A DNA stretch of 12,642 nucleotides from DAIOHQ01 sp036744635 (GTDB lineage Bacteria > Planctomycetota > Phycisphaerae > Tepidisphaerales > Tepidisphaeraceae): positions 1 through 12,642 of the forward strand of contig DAIOHQ010000137.1 in assembly GCA_036744635.1 (NCBI GenBank), in the 5' to 3' direction. This document shows positions 11,754 to 12,642 of the stretch, piece after piece. The notes below the pieces were generated by a model. It was not told where the DNA came from. It saw nothing but the letters and a program-made list of their open reading frames with translations, and ran no database searches. The position numbers and the translations under genes were made by a program. Within the stretch, counting starts at the first letter, position 1; each line of letters begins with the position of its first letter.

Positions 11754-12642
11754 ATGGACAGCACCGCCGCCTCAAGCCAGCCCCTCCAGGATGCCGCCGC
11801 TCATTCTCCCGAGCCGGCCGGGCTCGACCTCATCCTCCGCGCCCTGCGCAACCGCAACTATCGCCTCTTTTTCATCGGCCAGGGAATCTCCCTGATCGGC
11901 ACCTGGCTCACCCGCGTCGCCACAAGCTGGCTGGTCTACAAACTCGCCCTGGCCTCCACCAGTCGTGCTGAATGGCTCCTCGGCCTGGTCGGCTTCGCCA
12001 GCATGATCCCGCTGTTCCTCTTCTCCCCCTTCTCCGGCGTGCTGGTGGACCGCTGGAACCGCCACCGTATCCTGGTCATCACCACCATCCTCTCCGGCCT
12101 GCAGAGCCTCACCCTCGCGGTGCTGTCGTTCCTGCACATCGTCACCATCCCCCAGGTGCTGGTCCTCTCCGTCGCCCAGGGATTCATCAACGTCTTCGAC
12201 ATGCCCGCCCGCCAGGCGTTCCTGGTCGAGATGGTCGAGCGCCGTGAGGATCTCGCCAACGCCATCGCCCTCAACTCCTCGATGTTCAACGGCGCCCGCC
12301 TGATCGGCCCGGCCATCGCCGGCATCCTCATCGCCGCCTTCGGCGAGGCCTGGTGCTTCCTGATCGACGCGCTCAGCTACATCGCCGTCCTCGCCGCCCT
12401 GCTGGCTATGGTGCTCAACATCCCCGCTGTCCGCCGAGTCCCCGGCCACATCCTGCACGAACTCAAGGAAGGCTTCCGCTACGCCTTCGGCTTCCCCCCC
12501 ATCCGCGCCATCCTGCTCATCGTCGGCATCGTCAGCTTCATGAGCATCTCCTATCAGGTCCTCCTGCCCGTCTTCGGCGACACCCTCTCCCACGCCCCCG
12601 ACGCCCGCTGGATCGCCCCCCCTACCCCCACCCTCTCTCCCC
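11754..12642 (+). CDS. MFS exporter, EntS/MFS_3 type, incomplete at the window end
   Basis: The frame opens at an ATG (11754) with AAGGAG at 11736-11741 and stays open for 296 codons to the window edge, so it is incomplete. After an Ala/Pro-rich start, the sequence LRNRNYRLFFIGQGISLIGTW is the typical first helix of MFS_3 drug or siderophore exporters. It is followed by the motif GVLVDRWNRHRIL (the MFS motif A loop) and by DMPARQAFLVEMVERREDLANAIALNSSMFNGARLIGPAIAGIL, a hallmark of the EntS-like group. Helices continue to VLLPVFGDTLSHAP. The last ten or so codons (WIAPPTPTLSP) do not look like the family, where a TLGxLM segment is expected, and coincide with a C-rich repeat; they are probably not the real sequence of the gene. 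Confidence 0.88.
   Translation, partial: MDSTAASSQPLQDAAAHSPEPAGLDLILRALRNRNYRLFFIGQGISLIGTWLTRVATSWLVYKLALASTSRAEWLLGLVGFASMIPLFLFSPFSGVLVDRWNRHRILVITTILSGLQSLTLAVLSFLHIVTIPQVLVLSVAQGFINVFDMPARQAFLVEMVERREDLANAIALNSSMFNGARLIGPAIAGILIAAFGEAWCFLIDALSYIAVLAALLAMVLNIPAVRRVPGHILHELKEGFRYAFGFPPIRAILLIVGIVSFMSISYQVLLPVFGDTLSHAPDARWIAPPTPTLSP
12619..12636 (-). repeat. C-rich copy of the dispersed repeat at the window end
   Basis: On the minus strand this reads AGAGGGTGGGGGTAGGGG, matching the copy at 2476-2493 in 15 of 18 positions. It sits in the final bases, where the MFS protein stops resembling its family, as expected if the assembly broke in a repeat. Confidence 0.4.

Noticed and set aside
11772..12593. 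Minus-strand open frame of 273 codons
   Set aside because: Antisense shadow of the MFS gene; the product is an Asp/Glu/Gly-rich string typical of reverse-read hydrophobic codons.

Overview
The window is a GC-rich bacterial fragment. It is most likely from a Planctomycetota-type genome, probably assembled from a metagenome. That assignment is an inference. It rests on the fusion architecture of the first operon (PqqD-like/M50 protease/HlyD and GAF/HlyD proteins), on the long antisense open frames of a GC-rich genome, and on the many short palindromic intergenic repeats. There are no rRNA or tRNA genes and no CRISPR array.

Region 1 (1-5660, minus strand) is an envelope operon. From a probable promoter at 5628-5657 it reads: a small secreted HlyD-type adaptor (5538-4687); a membrane protein with two cytoplasmic GAF-like domains and a periplasmic HlyD domain (4637-2599); a PqqD-like/M50 site-2-protease/HlyD fusion (2367-67); and the first codons of a fourth gene with a strong ribosome binding site (start at 10). 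Three different proteins thus carry the same periplasmic adaptor fold, one joined to an intramembrane protease and one to a sensor. This suggests an export or processing machine controlled from the cytoplasm, whose cargo and outer-membrane partner lie outside the window. The GAF/HlyD gene is broken in this assembly by ten Ns and a piece of an unrelated OmpR-type response-regulator DNA-binding domain. An 11-base repeat on both sides shows that removing 95 bases restores one 647-residue frame.

Region 2 (5660-7200) has an 89-base palindromic repeat, a doubtful short ORF, a small HEXXH metallopeptidase gene (6414-6034) and a Uma2-family nuclease-like gene (7179-6469). Both minus-strand genes have a -10-like box almost touching the start codon.

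Region 3 (about 7300-8720) is an IS110-family insertion sequence. It has an intact DEDD transposase and, just upstream, a structured non-coding stretch that is a good candidate bridge RNA. Downstream lie more hairpins, a G-rich repeat and an orphan signal-peptide coding fragment.

Region 4 (8968-12642, mostly plus strand) holds a LolC/LolE/MacB-type ABC permease, then a minus-strand RelE/ParE-like toxin and antitoxin pair, then the matching LolD-type ATPase, then an MFS exporter that is still open at the window end. The toxin-antitoxin cassette separates permease from ATPase, and its palindromic operator also lies just upstream of the ATPase gene. The last bases of the MFS frame turn into a C-rich repeat seen elsewhere in the window, which suggests the sequence ends at a repeat-induced contig break.
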